Assembly: GCA_027061425.1 (NCBI GenBank)
Contig: JALSUN010000272.1
Location: 1 to 17,241 of the forward strand
Length of the DNA stretch: 17,241 nt
From: Helicobacteraceae bacterium
Lineage (GTDB): Bacteria; Campylobacterota; Campylobacteria; Campylobacterales; Sulfurimonadaceae
Direction: 5' to 3'
Shown: positions 1 through 7,941 of the stretch, one piece after another
Numbering within the stretch: position 1 is the stretch's first letter
How the letters are laid out: each line of letters opens with the position of its first letter
Translations under genes and position numbers: made by a program
The notes under the pieces: model-generated
Database searches by the model: none
What the model was told of the DNA's origin: nothing
Seen by the model: only the letters and a program-made list of their open reading frames with translations

Positions 1-415
1 CGATGTTTCCTAAGACTTTTGCCCCCGCGCCTATAACTGCACCACGTCTGACAGTAGGGTGTCTTTTACCTTCAGTAAGACTGACACCACCAAGTGTCAC
101 ACCTTGGTAGATGATGACATCTTCTTCGATGATAGAGGTCTCACCAATCACCACACCAAAGCCATGGTCTATAAAGACACGACGCCCAATACGTGCAGCA
201 GGGTGGATGTCTATGTTGGTAAAGATCTGGTTAATACCCATGATCATACGTGCAGTACCCTTGAAGTTTGCATTATGCAGACGGTGCGCTATACGGTACC
301 AAGCCACGGCCCAAACCCCTGGGTAATTAAAAAGAAATTCACATTTACGATGAATAGCGGGATCATTTTGATAGACGTTGACAAAATCTTCTTTTATTTC
401 AGAAAAAACACCCAA
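1..415 (-). CDS. cysE: Serine O-acetyltransferase (CysE), 5' part, cut by window edge
   Basis: CysE transfers acetyl from acetyl-CoA to L-serine, giving O-acetylserine for cysteine synthesis in the cytoplasm. The visible 138 residues contain the short N-terminal helical part (NYPGVWAVAWYRIAHRLH, about residues 30-47), then the start of the left-handed beta-helix of hexapeptide repeats. DIHPAA (69-74), FIDHGFGVVIGET (81-93) and YQGVTLGG (103-110) are CysE signatures; D69 and H84 match the family's catalytic Asp-His pair. The remaining C-terminal part lies outside the window. I start it at TTG (415) because AAAGG at 422-426 lies 6 bases upstream and a stop codon precedes it in frame with no ATG or GTG between. 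It follows speA on the same strand after 119 bases. The function is clear; the start is well supported but non-ATG. Confidence 0.93.
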   Translation of the reverse strand, partial: MGVFSEIKEDFVNVYQNDPAIHRKCEFLFNYPGVWAVAWYRIAHRLHNANFKGTARMIMGINQIFTNIDIHPAARIGRRVFIDHGFGVVIGETSIIEEDVIIYQGVTLGGVSLTEGKRHPTVRRGAVIGAGAKVLGNI

Positions 416-534
416 GTGTTGCCTTTAAATAATTTTTCTATACCTCAGTGGTAAATACAAGGTGTATCATACCTTTTATTTATGGAACCCTTTAAACAAG
501 TAGAAGCATTGTTTGCTATTTGTATAAAGAGATA

Positions 535-2364
535 TTAATTTGTTGTTCTTAAATACCCATTTTGGTAAAGATATAGTTCTAGTTTTTGAAGTGTATCACT
601 TTTTTCTTCTTCTGTACTAAACAGACTACTTGCCAAATTATTTTTAAGTTGGATTAATATTTGTCTTTTGTCGTAACCGATGTCATCTAAAATATCAAGG
701 ATGTTTTGAGACTCTATAATGTCTCGAAGTACAAAGCCATCTTTAGTTAACTCTATACTACACTCATTAGGATGTGTAAAAAGGTTATGGTTCATCCCTA
801 AGGTCTCTTGGTAGGCACCTATGTTGAAAAAGGCAAGGAAGTACTCTTCTTCATCTAAGTCAACATCATGTAAGTAGAGTGGGGCGTTAGGATTAAACTT
901 TATCTCTCCATCACTGTCGCAGGTGATGTCCCATAAAGAAGCAGCGCGAATAGCAGGCTCATTGAGTTTGTTAAGCGGCATGACGGGAAAGTGCTGTTGC
1001 AGACCCCAGTAGTCAGGCATACTCTGAAATATAGAGCTGTTTATGAGGTAACGTTCTTGCAGACGCTCCTGTAAGCGGGTCAGTTCCATTGTAGGAGAAC
1101 CTCTCATGATATGAAGAGACTTTTTGATGATTTGATGTACCAATATTTCTGCGTTTGAGCGGTCTTGCAAGGTAACATAGCCCAGATCAAAAAGTGTAAA
1201 AAGTGACTCTAAGTGATCTAAGGCATCATGCATATACTCTATACAGTTGTCTCTGTTCAAGAGGGTGTTGAGTTCTCGTAACTCTTCTATGAGCGGAGGA
1301 TTATGCTGACTGAAATTTAGTGATTTCTCTTGGTGGTCTTGTGAAAAAAGTTCCAAGACAGGGGTGATTAAAACAGCGTGAGAGGCGACGATGAAACGTC
1401 CTGACTCTGTAAAAATGTTGGGATGGTCTACCCCTTTAGCATTCATAATTTCTCTCAAAACATAGATCACATCGTTAGTGAACTCAGCAAGGGAGTAGTT
1501 CTTGAGACTCTGTTGTTTGTTCTGAGCATATTCTACAGCAAGACCACCCCCTATGTTGATGGCCTTTAAGCCATCTGCACCCATGTGTTTAAGCTCTGCA
1601 TAGATGTTACCTGCCTCTCTTAACGCCTTTTTAAGAGGTGCAATGTCTTCCATCTGTGAGCCTATATGAAAATGGATCATAGAGAAGTTCTGGATGAGTT
1701 GATGCTCTTTTAAGAGGTGCATGGCAGCGATAAGCTCAGTCGCGGTAAGACCAAACTTAGCATCCATACCACCACTTTTAGCCCAAGCACCTGAACCTGT
1801 ACTGTGTAGGCGTATACGTATACCGATGTGAGGTACCGTAAGATTACTGCTGTTGGCTACTTCTATAATGGACTCTAATTCACCGATGCCTTCTAAGGTC
1901 ACAGTGATATTGTGACCCATATGCGCGGCCATAAAGCAGAGGGTGGTCATCTCCGTATCTTTAAACCCATTAACGGTAATAGGTGCGCCTATAGGTGTCT
2001 GGGCCATAGCTAAAATAAGTTCCGCTTTTGAACCTGCTTCTAGGCCATAGTTATAGGGAGCACCATACTGTATGATGGTGTTAACAGCTTGTGGATACTG
2101 GTTGACCTTGAGGGGAAAGACTGCATTGAAACTACCTCTGTATCCGTTTTCATCAATAGCTCGGGTGAAGTTGTTATAGAGGTTTTCTATCTGCTTGTTA
2201 ATGAGGTGGGGAAAACGTAAGATAATTGGACCACGAAGGCCACTGTTTCTAACCTCTTGAGTGATCTCTAATAGAGAGGGTTGTGTCTTTGCGTTAATGC
2301 AGACCAGACCCTCTTTAACGATAAAGTCATCATCTCCCCAAATCTCTATGCCATAGTCAATCAT
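535..2364 (-). CDS. speA: Biosynthetic arginine decarboxylase (SpeA)
   Basis: This PLP enzyme converts arginine to agmatine and CO2, the first step of polyamine synthesis by the agmatine route. At 609 residues it is slightly shorter than E. coli SpeA. The PLP-binding barrel shows FPLKVNQYP with the Schiff-base lysine K86, EAGSKAEL (109-116), the HFHIGSQ strand (231-237), IGGGLAVEY (271-279) and ESGR (320-323). The helical insertion typical of SpeA follows (about 350-450). The C-terminal barrel has CDSDG (482-486), which holds the catalytic cysteine of alanine-racemase-fold decarboxylases. The ATG lies 1 base after the stop of the upstream glutamate-synthase-like gene, so the two are probably translationally coupled; the ribosome site is weak. 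Its position at the end of an operon with hisS and tmk is typical of Campylobacterota. Confidence 0.96.
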   Translation of the reverse strand: MIDYGIEIWGDDDFIVKEGLVCINAKTQPSLLEITQEVRNSGLRGPIILRFPHLINKQIENLYNNFTRAIDENGYRGSFNAVFPLKVNQYPQAVNTIIQYGAPYNYGLEAGSKAELILAMAQTPIGAPITVNGFKDTEMTTLCFMAAHMGHNITVTLEGIGELESIIEVANSSNLTVPHIGIRIRLHSTGSGAWAKSGGMDAKFGLTATELIAAMHLLKEHQLIQNFSMIHFHIGSQMEDIAPLKKALREAGNIYAELKHMGADGLKAINIGGGLAVEYAQNKQQSLKNYSLAEFTNDVIYVLREIMNAKGVDHPNIFTESGRFIVASHAVLITPVLELFSQDHQEKSLNFSQHNPPLIEELRELNTLLNRDNCIEYMHDALDHLESLFTLFDLGYVTLQDRSNAEILVHQIIKKSLHIMRGSPTMELTRLQERLQERYLINSSIFQSMPDYWGLQQHFPVMPLNKLNEPAIRAASLWDITCDSDGEIKFNPNAPLYLHDVDLDEEEYFLAFFNIGAYQETLGMNHNLFTHPNECSIELTKDGFVLRDIIESQNILDILDDIGYDKRQILIQLKNNLASSLFSTEEEKSDTLQKLELYLYQNGYLRTTN

Positions 2365-2365
2365 C

Positions 2366-4087
2366 TTAGTATTTTAACTTCTCTTTAAAATAAGTGTCTA
2401 TATCAAAATAGATAAAGCCTTGTTTGTTGATGTAGGTAAGGTTGGTGTTATCAAGCTCGTTGATACTCGCTTTGCCCATAATTGCTAAAATGGTTTTGAC
2501 ACCTTTTATGAGGTTGTTGTGGTAATGCGCAATTTCCTGACCTTGTTTCACCACTAGAAAAGAGGCACGTTTCTTCTTATCTTGGGTGGCGATACCAACA
2601 GGGCAGACATGACCACTTGTACCCGAACAGACACGAGCGCGGATACAACCCGCACTCATCATAAATCCACGGGCGATCCCTACAGCGTCTGCACCAAGAG
2701 AGAGCATGGTTGCGACATCATCTGGAGTTAATATCTTAGAACTTGCAATGATCTTCATATCATCACGAAGATCATATTTTTTGAGTACAAAGTCTAACAT
2801 ATAAAGGGCATTTGTAGTAATCATACCCACAGACTCCATCAACTCTAAAGGTGCGGTAGCACTTCCACCGTCGCCACCATCTACCGTCAGGAAGTCGGGA
2901 AGGGGTCTCTTTTCTGCTTTACGTCGGTGTAAGGTCTTTGCAATATTGTCAAGATGGTTCATGTCTGAAACCACGATTTTTGCGCCCACTGGTTTTTGAG
3001 AGATCTCTTGGAGCTCACCGATGAAGTCCATGAGCTCATCTATAGTGTTAGCAAAAGGAAAACGGTTGGGAGAGATAAGGTCTTTTCCCTCTTCTACGCC
3101 ACGATAGTAGGCGATATCTGCAGTAACTTTTTTACCTATGATCTTACCACCTGTCTGCTTGGCACCTTGGGCGATCTTAATCTCTGTCATTTGACAAAAA
3201 CGCATCACTTTCTCATAACGCTCAGGGTCAAACTTACCCTCTTTGTCTCGTACACCATAGAGACCAGAGCCTATTTGTAGTGTGAGGTCTGGCATGTCTG
3301 AAGGTACTTCCATAGGAAAGTTCTCTATAGGAGCATCCCAATTAACACGAAAAAGTGCATGAGAACCAGGATCATAGATGTAAGTGTTTTCCGTCTTTTT
3401 ATTTAAAAGAAGTTTACGATAGATATTTGCTGCCATAGCATTGTTGTAGAAAAATGAGACGACTTTGAAGGCCACTTTTGAAAACGCAGTAGGATCAACG
3501 ATTTCAAGATATCCTGCGTTGTCACAGTCGGGTTTATGGGTGTAAAAGTAGTTGGATGTTAAGCCACCTTCACCTGTGTTGAGTGCAAAACCTGCACTGT
3601 GAGATGCAAGTGTAAATGCGCGTACTGCCTCAGGACTCAGGGCGCCATCACTCATAGCTGAACGAAAGATAGGTGATTTAGCCACAAAAGGTTTCGCTCT
3701 TTTAGCCCCAAAAGTTACAGAGATATCTTCTGAAAGTTCTTCATTGTTTAAAACATGTTCTGAATGTTTTAAAATATAGCGTGAACCCGAAAAAGGTTGT
3801 GAAACAGAAAAAGACATAAAGTTGGGTTTGTTTTTGGCGGCAGTATAGACCCAGTCTACCTTGTCACGAGACTCATAAAAAGTTTCATCACCAAAGTACT
3901 GACGCATAGGCTCACGCAAAAGTTCAAAAAAGTAACGAAAACGTCCGATGACAGGATAGTTGATGAGTAGAGAGTGTTGTCTCTGAACATAACGATCATA
4001 GATAAAGAGTGCCACAATAAGCAAAAAAAGCACAGAGAAAATTAACTCTGCAAAATTCCCTAAAAACAGCCAGATAGAATGTATCAT
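2366..4087 (-). CDS. Membrane-anchored FMN/Fe-S glutamate-synthase-like protein (GltB central-domain family)
   Basis: This 573-residue protein carries only the FMN-binding synthase domain of GltB, without the glutaminase or central domains of full glutamate synthase. A hydrophobic segment at about 11-30 is followed by DRYVQRQ, so it is probably anchored with the catalytic part in the cytoplasm. SAMSDGALS (143-151), EIKIAQGAKQTGGK (302-315) and VDGGDGGS (402-409) form the FMN/2-oxoglutarate site. C481, C487 and C495 should bind the 3Fe-4S cluster, but the last spacing is x7 rather than the x4 usual in GltB. The family is known for possible glutamate synthase activity, but its substrate is often unproven. 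AAGGAG at 4093-4098 lies 5 bases before the ATG and abuts the hisS stop. The gene sits between hisS and speA, which suggests co-expression with nitrogen and amino-acid metabolism. Confidence 0.88.
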   Translation of the reverse strand: MIHSIWLFLGNFAELIFSVLFLLIVALFIYDRYVQRQHSLLINYPVIGRFRYFFELLREPMRQYFGDETFYESRDKVDWVYTAAKNKPNFMSFSVSQPFSGSRYILKHSEHVLNNEELSEDISVTFGAKRAKPFVAKSPIFRSAMSDGALSPEAVRAFTLASHSAGFALNTGEGGLTSNYFYTHKPDCDNAGYLEIVDPTAFSKVAFKVVSFFYNNAMAANIYRKLLLNKKTENTYIYDPGSHALFRVNWDAPIENFPMEVPSDMPDLTLQIGSGLYGVRDKEGKFDPERYEKVMRFCQMTEIKIAQGAKQTGGKIIGKKVTADIAYYRGVEEGKDLISPNRFPFANTIDELMDFIGELQEISQKPVGAKIVVSDMNHLDNIAKTLHRRKAEKRPLPDFLTVDGGDGGSATAPLELMESVGMITTNALYMLDFVLKKYDLRDDMKIIASSKILTPDDVATMLSLGADAVGIARGFMMSAGCIRARVCSGTSGHVCPVGIATQDKKKRASFLVVKQGQEIAHYHNNLIKGVKTILAIMGKASINELDNTNLTYINKQGFIYFDIDTYFKEKLKY

Positions 4088-4098
4088 GATATCTCCTT

Positions 4099-5310
4099 TT
4101 AAAATGCAGTAAGGTCGATGGTCTTCTCTTCTTTAAGCTCAAGGTCTTTGACCCATATCGTGCCGTCATTACGTTCATTTTCACCGATAATAGCGCAGTA
4201 ACGGGCATTGACCTTGTCTGCACCTTTAAGGTGGTTCTTGAAGTTTTTGCTTTTAAATTCCACGGTGACCTTGTCACTTTTACGTTTGGCTTGTGCGGCT
4301 TTCATGATAAGTGGCAGTCCTTCACCATCCATCGTTCCGATGTAGTACCCCTCGCGCTGAGCTTCAGGCATCTTTATAAGCTCTAAAAGTCGTTCGATGC
4401 CCATCGCAAATCCGACTGCAGGGGTTGCTTTACCATCTAAGAACTCTATGAGTCTGTCATAACGTCCACCACCAGCGATAGCAGACTGTGCACCGATCTC
4501 ATCACTGACAAACTCAAATGCTGTTTTAGAGTAGTAGTCTAGACCCCGTACAAGGTGGGTGTTGACTTCATAGTCGATCTGATTTTCTTTAAGAAGAGAC
4601 TGTAACTGTGTAAAGTCACTTTCACAACCTTCACAAAGGTTTTGTATGAGTTTTGGAGCTTCTGCATAGAGTGCTTGACAACTGCTGTTTTTACAGTCGA
4701 GAACACGGATAGGATTGGTCGCTTTACGGCGTTTACAATCCTCACAAATCTCTGCTTCATGTGCTTCTAAAAAGCTGACAAGTTGGTTACGATACGCAGG
4801 CATACAGTTTTGGTCACCTAAAGAGTTGATCTCTAGTTTATACCCGATTCCAAGTGCATCTAAAATATCAACCAACATCATAATAAGTGTTGCATCTTCA
4901 AGAACACTTGCTACTCCAAAACTCTCTATACCAAACTGATGGAACTGACGTAGGCGACCCTTTTGAGGACGTTCGTAACGAAACATTGGTCCATGGTAGA
5001 AAAAGCGTTGGATACCACCTTGTTTGTCCATTTTCTTCTGTATAAAAGCGCGAACAACACCTGCAGTACCTTCAGGACGTAGGCAGACATCATTGTTACC
5101 CTTGTCTGTAAACTGGTACATCTCTTTACCTACAATGTCACTAGACTCTCCAACAGAGCGTTTGAAAAGTGCTGTCTCCTCAAGTATAGGGGCTTCAAAA
5201 AAGTTAAAACCATAACGTTTGGCTATGGTAGTCGCTGTCTCTATAAAGTATTCGTAACGTTCAGCATCTGGGCTGAACATGTCGTTCATGCCGCGAAGGG
5301 ATTGGATCAT
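4099..5310 (-). CDS. hisS: Histidyl-tRNA synthetase (HisS)
   Basis: HisS charges tRNA-His with histidine using ATP in the cytoplasm. The 403 residues contain class II motif 2 (FRYERPQKGRLRQFHQ, 110-125), the histidine-binding signatures RGLDYYSKTAFEF (255-267) and AGGGRYDRL (279-287), and motif 3 (AVGFAMGIERLL, 298-309). R255 corresponds to the conserved catalytic arginine. Three cysteine pairs or near-pairs in the insertion domain (C189, C192, C206, C211, C226, C229) could bind zinc, as seen in some bacterial HisRS. The C-terminal anticodon-binding domain is present (about 320-403). Its ATG overlaps the tmk stop by four bases (ATGA), which supports translational coupling in the operon. Confidence 0.97.
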   Translation of the reverse strand: MIQSLRGMNDMFSPDAERYEYFIETATTIAKRYGFNFFEAPILEETALFKRSVGESSDIVGKEMYQFTDKGNNDVCLRPEGTAGVVRAFIQKKMDKQGGIQRFFYHGPMFRYERPQKGRLRQFHQFGIESFGVASVLEDATLIMMLVDILDALGIGYKLEINSLGDQNCMPAYRNQLVSFLEAHEAEICEDCKRRKATNPIRVLDCKNSSCQALYAEAPKLIQNLCEGCESDFTQLQSLLKENQIDYEVNTHLVRGLDYYSKTAFEFVSDEIGAQSAIAGGGRYDRLIEFLDGKATPAVGFAMGIERLLELIKMPEAQREGYYIGTMDGEGLPLIMKAAQAKRKSDKVTVEFKSKNFKNHLKGADKVNARYCAIIGENERNDGTIWVKDLELKEEKTIDLTAF

Positions 5311-5888
5311 CTGTTCTCCTTGATTGTATCAATAATTGTTTCTGTAATTTTTTCTATAGACTCTGCTGCATCAATGATAACCAGCTTAATCTCTAAAAGT
5401 GTAGCTGCTTTTACAAGGGCTTCTTGAATGTTCAGTAGGTAAGCAACACCACGTAACTCTATGCCATCTAACTCTTTTTGAGAGAGTCTAAAAGTAAGCT
5501 CTTCTTGTGAAAGCTGTAGTAAAAAAAGTATCTCAGGATAGTTGCCATCAGTAGCAAAACGGTTGAGATGTAAGATGGCAGTCTCAGAGATGTTCTCTTG
5601 TACTAAAGCGTAAGCCACGCCGGAGACAACACTACGGTCTGAAATGATTAGTTTGTCGAGGTTGGGGGCTACGACCTCTTGCATATGTTCTGCACGATCA
5701 GCCAAAAACAGAAGAAACTCTGCTTTTGCACTCTGAACTTCACCGCTTAAAACGATCTCTCGGATCTTGGCACCAATAGCTGTAGCGCCAGGCTCTTTTG
5801 TAATAATAGCGTCACTGAAGTGTTGCGCAAGTCTTGCAATTTGCGTACTCTTTCCTGCGGTGTCTATACCTTCTATAGCAACATACAT
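5307..5888 (-). CDS. tmk: Thymidylate kinase (Tmk)
   Basis: Tmk phosphorylates dTMP to dTDP with ATP, required for DNA synthesis. The 193-residue protein has the P-loop EGIDTAGKST (6-15), the TMP-site segment KEPGATAIG (31-39), FLADRAEH (61-68) and the DRS motif ISDRSVVSG (82-90). The C-terminal half is less conserved and short, as in other Campylobacterota Tmk proteins. KEPGAT replaces the more usual REPGGT. The ATG begins at the base next to the coaD stop codon, and the 3' end overlaps hisS by four bases, so it is an internal operon gene. Confidence 0.95.
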   Translation of the reverse strand: MYVAIEGIDTAGKSTQIARLAQHFSDAIITKEPGATAIGAKIREIVLSGEVQSAKAEFLLFLADRAEHMQEVVAPNLDKLIISDRSVVSGVAYALVQENISETAILHLNRFATDGNYPEILFLLQLSQEELTFRLSQKELDGIELRGVAYLLNIQEALVKAATLLEIKLVIIDAAESIEKITETIIDTIKENR

Positions 5889-6371
5889 CTAGTCCCTTTT
5901 TCCTATGGCATTTTGAACAGCTTGGGGAAGCAGGTGGTCTGTCTTACCGTTGAACTTGAGAAGATTACGCACTATGGAGGAGCTTATGAATGCATGTTTG
6001 AGACTTGGCATCAGGTAAACAGTCTCTATCTCATCATCGAGTGAGTGGTTCAGGTAGCCTAGTTGCAGTTCGTACTCAAAATCACTGACTGCGCGAAGTC
6101 CACGGATGAGGATTTTAGCGTCAAGAGATGCTGCAAGATCAACGGTGAGAATGTCGAAACCAACAACGCGAACACTATCAAAGTCACTAATGGCTTTGTT
6201 AACCAACTCTATACGCTCTTCAAGGTTAAACATAGGCTTCTTCTCTTTGGAGTCAGCAACAGCGACGATCACTTCATCAAAAAGGTTACTGGCGCGTTTA
6301 ATGATGTCAACATGACCATTGGTTATAGGATCAAAGGTTCCAGGGTAGAGGGCGATGCGAGGTTTACTCAT
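5889..6371 (-). CDS. coaD: Phosphopantetheine adenylyltransferase (CoaD)
   Basis: CoaD transfers an adenylyl group from ATP to 4'-phosphopantetheine, the penultimate step of coenzyme A synthesis. From the chosen start it is 160 residues, normal for the family. The nucleotidyltransferase fold is shown by YPGTFDPITNGH (9-20) with the T/HxGH motif TNGH, RGLRAVSDFEYE in the middle, and ISSSIVR near 128-134. I prefer the ATG at 6371 to the GTG at 6377: GGAG lies 5 bases before the ATG, whereas it overlaps the GTG. The ATG start overlaps the ubiX end by eight bases, consistent with coupling. Confidence 0.96.
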   Translation of the reverse strand: MSKPRIALYPGTFDPITNGHVDIIKRASNLFDEVIVAVADSKEKKPMFNLEERIELVNKAISDFDSVRVVGFDILTVDLAASLDAKILIRGLRAVSDFEYELQLGYLNHSLDDEIETVYLMPSLKHAFISSSIVRNLLKFNGKTDHLLPQAVQNAIGKRD

Positions 6372-6891
6372 GGTCACTCCAGCGTTTATATAAATTGTTC
6401 TCTATGCCAATAAGGTCAAACCACTTACCAATCATAAAGTTTTCCATCTCTTCTAAAGAGCCTTGTTCTGAGTAGTAGGCCATGACAGGTGGCGCAATGA
6501 TAATGCCAAGTGTAGAGAGTTTATGCATGTTCTCTAAGGCGATGGCAGAAAAGGGCATCTCTCTAGGTGCAAGCAGTAGCTTTTTTTGCTCTTTGATCAT
6601 GACACTTGCTGCTCGAGACGTTAAGTTGTCTGCGATGCCTACACTGATCTTGGCTAAGGTGTTCATACTACAAGGGATTACCATCATCGCATCTATTCCA
6701 AAAGAACCAGAAGCGACAGAGGCCCAAATGGCTTCATCTTTATGTAAGGTGACATTGTCCTCTTTATCTAAGACGATGTGTGCGTGATCAGAGATTATGA
6801 GGTGCTTCTCTACGTCTTGAGGCAGGGCGCGCAAGGCTTTAAGTCCAAGACTCGCACCACTGGCACCACTAATCGCTATTAGAACTTTCAT
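6364..6891 (-). CDS. ubiX: Flavin prenyltransferase (UbiX)
   Basis: UbiX makes prenylated FMN, the cofactor of UbiD-type decarboxylases, from FMN and dimethylallyl phosphate. In Campylobacterota this can serve ubiquinone- or futalosine-related menaquinone decarboxylation, but the partner here is not visible. The 175 residues contain ISGASGA (8-14) at the flavin phosphate site, VIPCSMNTLAKISVGIADNL in the middle, and APREMPFSAIALENM followed by PPVMAYYS, all UbiX signatures. The first gene of the operon, it has AAAGGG a few bases before its ATG and a long leader with a hairpin upstream. Its end overlaps coaD. Confidence 0.94.
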   Translation of the reverse strand: MKVLIAISGASGASLGLKALRALPQDVEKHLIISDHAHIVLDKEDNVTLHKDEAIWASVASGSFGIDAMMVIPCSMNTLAKISVGIADNLTSRAASVMIKEQKKLLLAPREMPFSAIALENMHKLSTLGIIIAPPVMAYYSEQGSLEEMENFMIGKWFDLIGIENNLYKRWSDHE

Positions 6892-6937
6892 AAGACCCTT
6901 TATATTGTGTGTCAGGTAACTAAGCAGTCTTTCTATT

Positions 6938-6983
6938 AAAGTGAGTATCTGCTTTAATATATTCTAAAACAGATACTTACTTT
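6938..6983 (-). promoter_or_regulatory. Leader hairpin upstream of ubiX
   Basis: A 14-bp stem pairs 6938-6951 with 6970-6983 around an 18-base loop; one position is a mismatch in DNA that becomes a G-U pair in one RNA strand. If the operon starts at the promoter proposed near 7040, this hairpin lies in the 5' leader of the ubiX operon, about 47 bases before the ubiX start. No run of T follows it, so it does not look like a simple intrinsic terminator. Its role (RNA stability, protein site or attenuator) is unknown. Confidence 0.5.
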
Positions 6984-7039
6984 TAGTCTGGCTAATCACC
7001 TCTCGAAACCTCTTATATAAGGTCTCAACTATTAATGTA

Positions 7040-7048
7040 ATAATAGCA
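7040..7048 (-). promoter_or_regulatory. Extended -10 promoter, probable ubiX operon promoter
   Basis: On the minus strand the sequence is TGCTATTAT, a TGn-extended -10 box. No good -35 is seen, as is usual for sigma-70 promoters in Campylobacterota. Transcription would start near 7033, giving a leader of about 140 bases. The box overlaps a small inverted repeat CTATTA/TAATAG at 7029-7046, which could let a repressor cover it. Confidence 0.45.
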
Positions 7049-7060
7049 TTTTTACCTGAT

Positions 7061-7096
7061 GTTCCCTACTAAGCATACGTATTCTAAGTAGTGAAC
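7061..7096. promoter_or_regulatory. 36-bp near-palindrome between divergent genes
   Basis: The two 18-base halves are symmetric at 15 of 18 positions, centred on the perfect palindrome ATACGTAT (7075-7082). It lies between the putative minus-strand ubiX promoter and the plus-strand microprotein gene. Such long dyads are usually operators for dimeric regulators or can fold as a hairpin in RNA. No T-run follows on either strand, which argues against a plain terminator. I do not recognise the binding protein. Confidence 0.5.
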
Positions 7097-7160
7097 ACTG
7101 TGTACTTCACACAATTTCTACACTTTTTTCTTTTAGAGTATAAAAATAAGGAGGAGTACA

Positions 7161-7259
7161 ATGTATACATATATAGAAGTAGGGCTCTCACTGATGTTAG
7201 TTCCTGTAATAATTATTACCTTTGCTCTGCTGCTTAAAGAGCCTTCACAGGGACAATAG
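7161..7259 (+). CDS. 32-residue single-helix membrane microprotein, unknown
   Basis: This small open frame encodes 32 residues. A hydrophobic stretch at about 7-25 (VGLSLMLVPVIIITFALLL) forms one predicted membrane helix, followed by the short polar tail KEPSQGQ. The strongest support is a near-consensus ribosome site, AAGGAGG at 7148-7154, 6 bases before the ATG. The length and single helix resemble small accessory subunits of respiratory oxidases (CydX or CcoQ types), but I see no family signature and no oxidase genes in the window, so this is only a comparison. Its last 26 bases overlap the 3' end of the convergent lipoprotein gene. A TATAAA box at 7139-7144 is too close to be a confident promoter. 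Confidence 0.6.
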   Translation: MYTYIEVGLSLMLVPVIIITFALLLKEPSQGQ

Positions 7260-7836
7260 TTTCAGTAAATTCAGGAAGCTTTATGATTTGTAAAAATGCT
7301 TGAACATAGGTACGTGGCAAGGTGATGGTCGCTTGATCTCCAAGCTTTGTTGTCACTTGTACTTTAAGGGAGCCCTCTTGTAAACGTTTCATTTGATCGG
7401 GTCGGATTTCAAGTGTATAACTTTTAAAAAAACGTCCATTTCTGATGTTAGCAAAATGTGACTGTATCTCAAGGCGTCCAAGTTCTTGTGAATATGCTTG
7501 TGTAAAGTCAAGCCATGCACCAGAAGTGCGCTCGATCCAGATGTAATAATGTGTTTTGGAATCTTTAGCCCGAGCATCAGTCACACGCTGGGCCATAAGG
7601 TAAACAAGGAACTGCTGATCAAAATCTATACGCTCATAGGGGGGTGTAGAAACGGCATACTTTTTTATCTTGGATTCATTGGTTACAATGCGGTGCTCAA
7701 AAAGCTCAGCGGCTGTTAATTTAACCTGTTTGGCCTCTTTTTTCACTTGAGTCTCTTTGCTTATTGAACACCCTGAAATAAGAAGCATACTAAATAATAT
7801 GAATGAAAAATAGTGACTGTTTTTGAGTTGTTTCAA
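7234..7836 (-). CDS. Predicted lipoprotein, unknown function
   Basis: I do not recognise a family. The N-terminus (KQLKNSHYFSFILFSMLL then ISGC) is a lipoprotein signal peptide with a good lipobox, so the mature protein should be a lipid-anchored envelope protein of about 175 residues. The body is mixed polar sequence with YYIWIERTSGAWLDF and alternating segments near the end that suggest beta-strands (SYTLEIRP, LKVQVTTKLGDQATITLP). I chose TTG (7836) because AGGA is 6 bases upstream; the ATG at 7842 touches the AGGA with no spacing, and the ATG at 7899 has no ribosome site and would place 19 extra residues before the signal peptide. It stands alone on the minus strand, divergent from the nuclease gene. 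Confidence 0.78.
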   Translation of the reverse strand: MKQLKNSHYFSFILFSMLLISGCSISKETQVKKEAKQVKLTAAELFEHRIVTNESKIKKYAVSTPPYERIDFDQQFLVYLMAQRVTDARAKDSKTHYYIWIERTSGAWLDFTQAYSQELGRLEIQSHFANIRNGRFFKSYTLEIRPDQMKRLQEGSLKVQVTTKLGDQATITLPRTYVQAFLQIIKLPEFTETIVPVKAL

Positions 7837-7941
7837 GAGCATTCCTGTTGTTTTAAAAATTGTGAAATCATAGCATAAAAGGTCAGTACTATCATACAAA
7901 AAAACATTAAATTATTACAAAAAGTCTTTATAACACTTTTT

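Noticed and set aside
59..454. Plus-strand open frame of 131 residues
   Set aside because: It is the antisense of cysE, whose minus-strand reading has clear family motifs.
467..483. AAGGT/ACCTT hairpin between speA and cysE as terminator
   Set aside because: Only about 5 bp with a seven-base loop and no T-run on the minus strand; too weak to call.
7139..7144. TATAAA as promoter for the 32-residue gene
   Set aside because: Transcription would start inside or beside the ribosome site, leaving too little leader to be confident.
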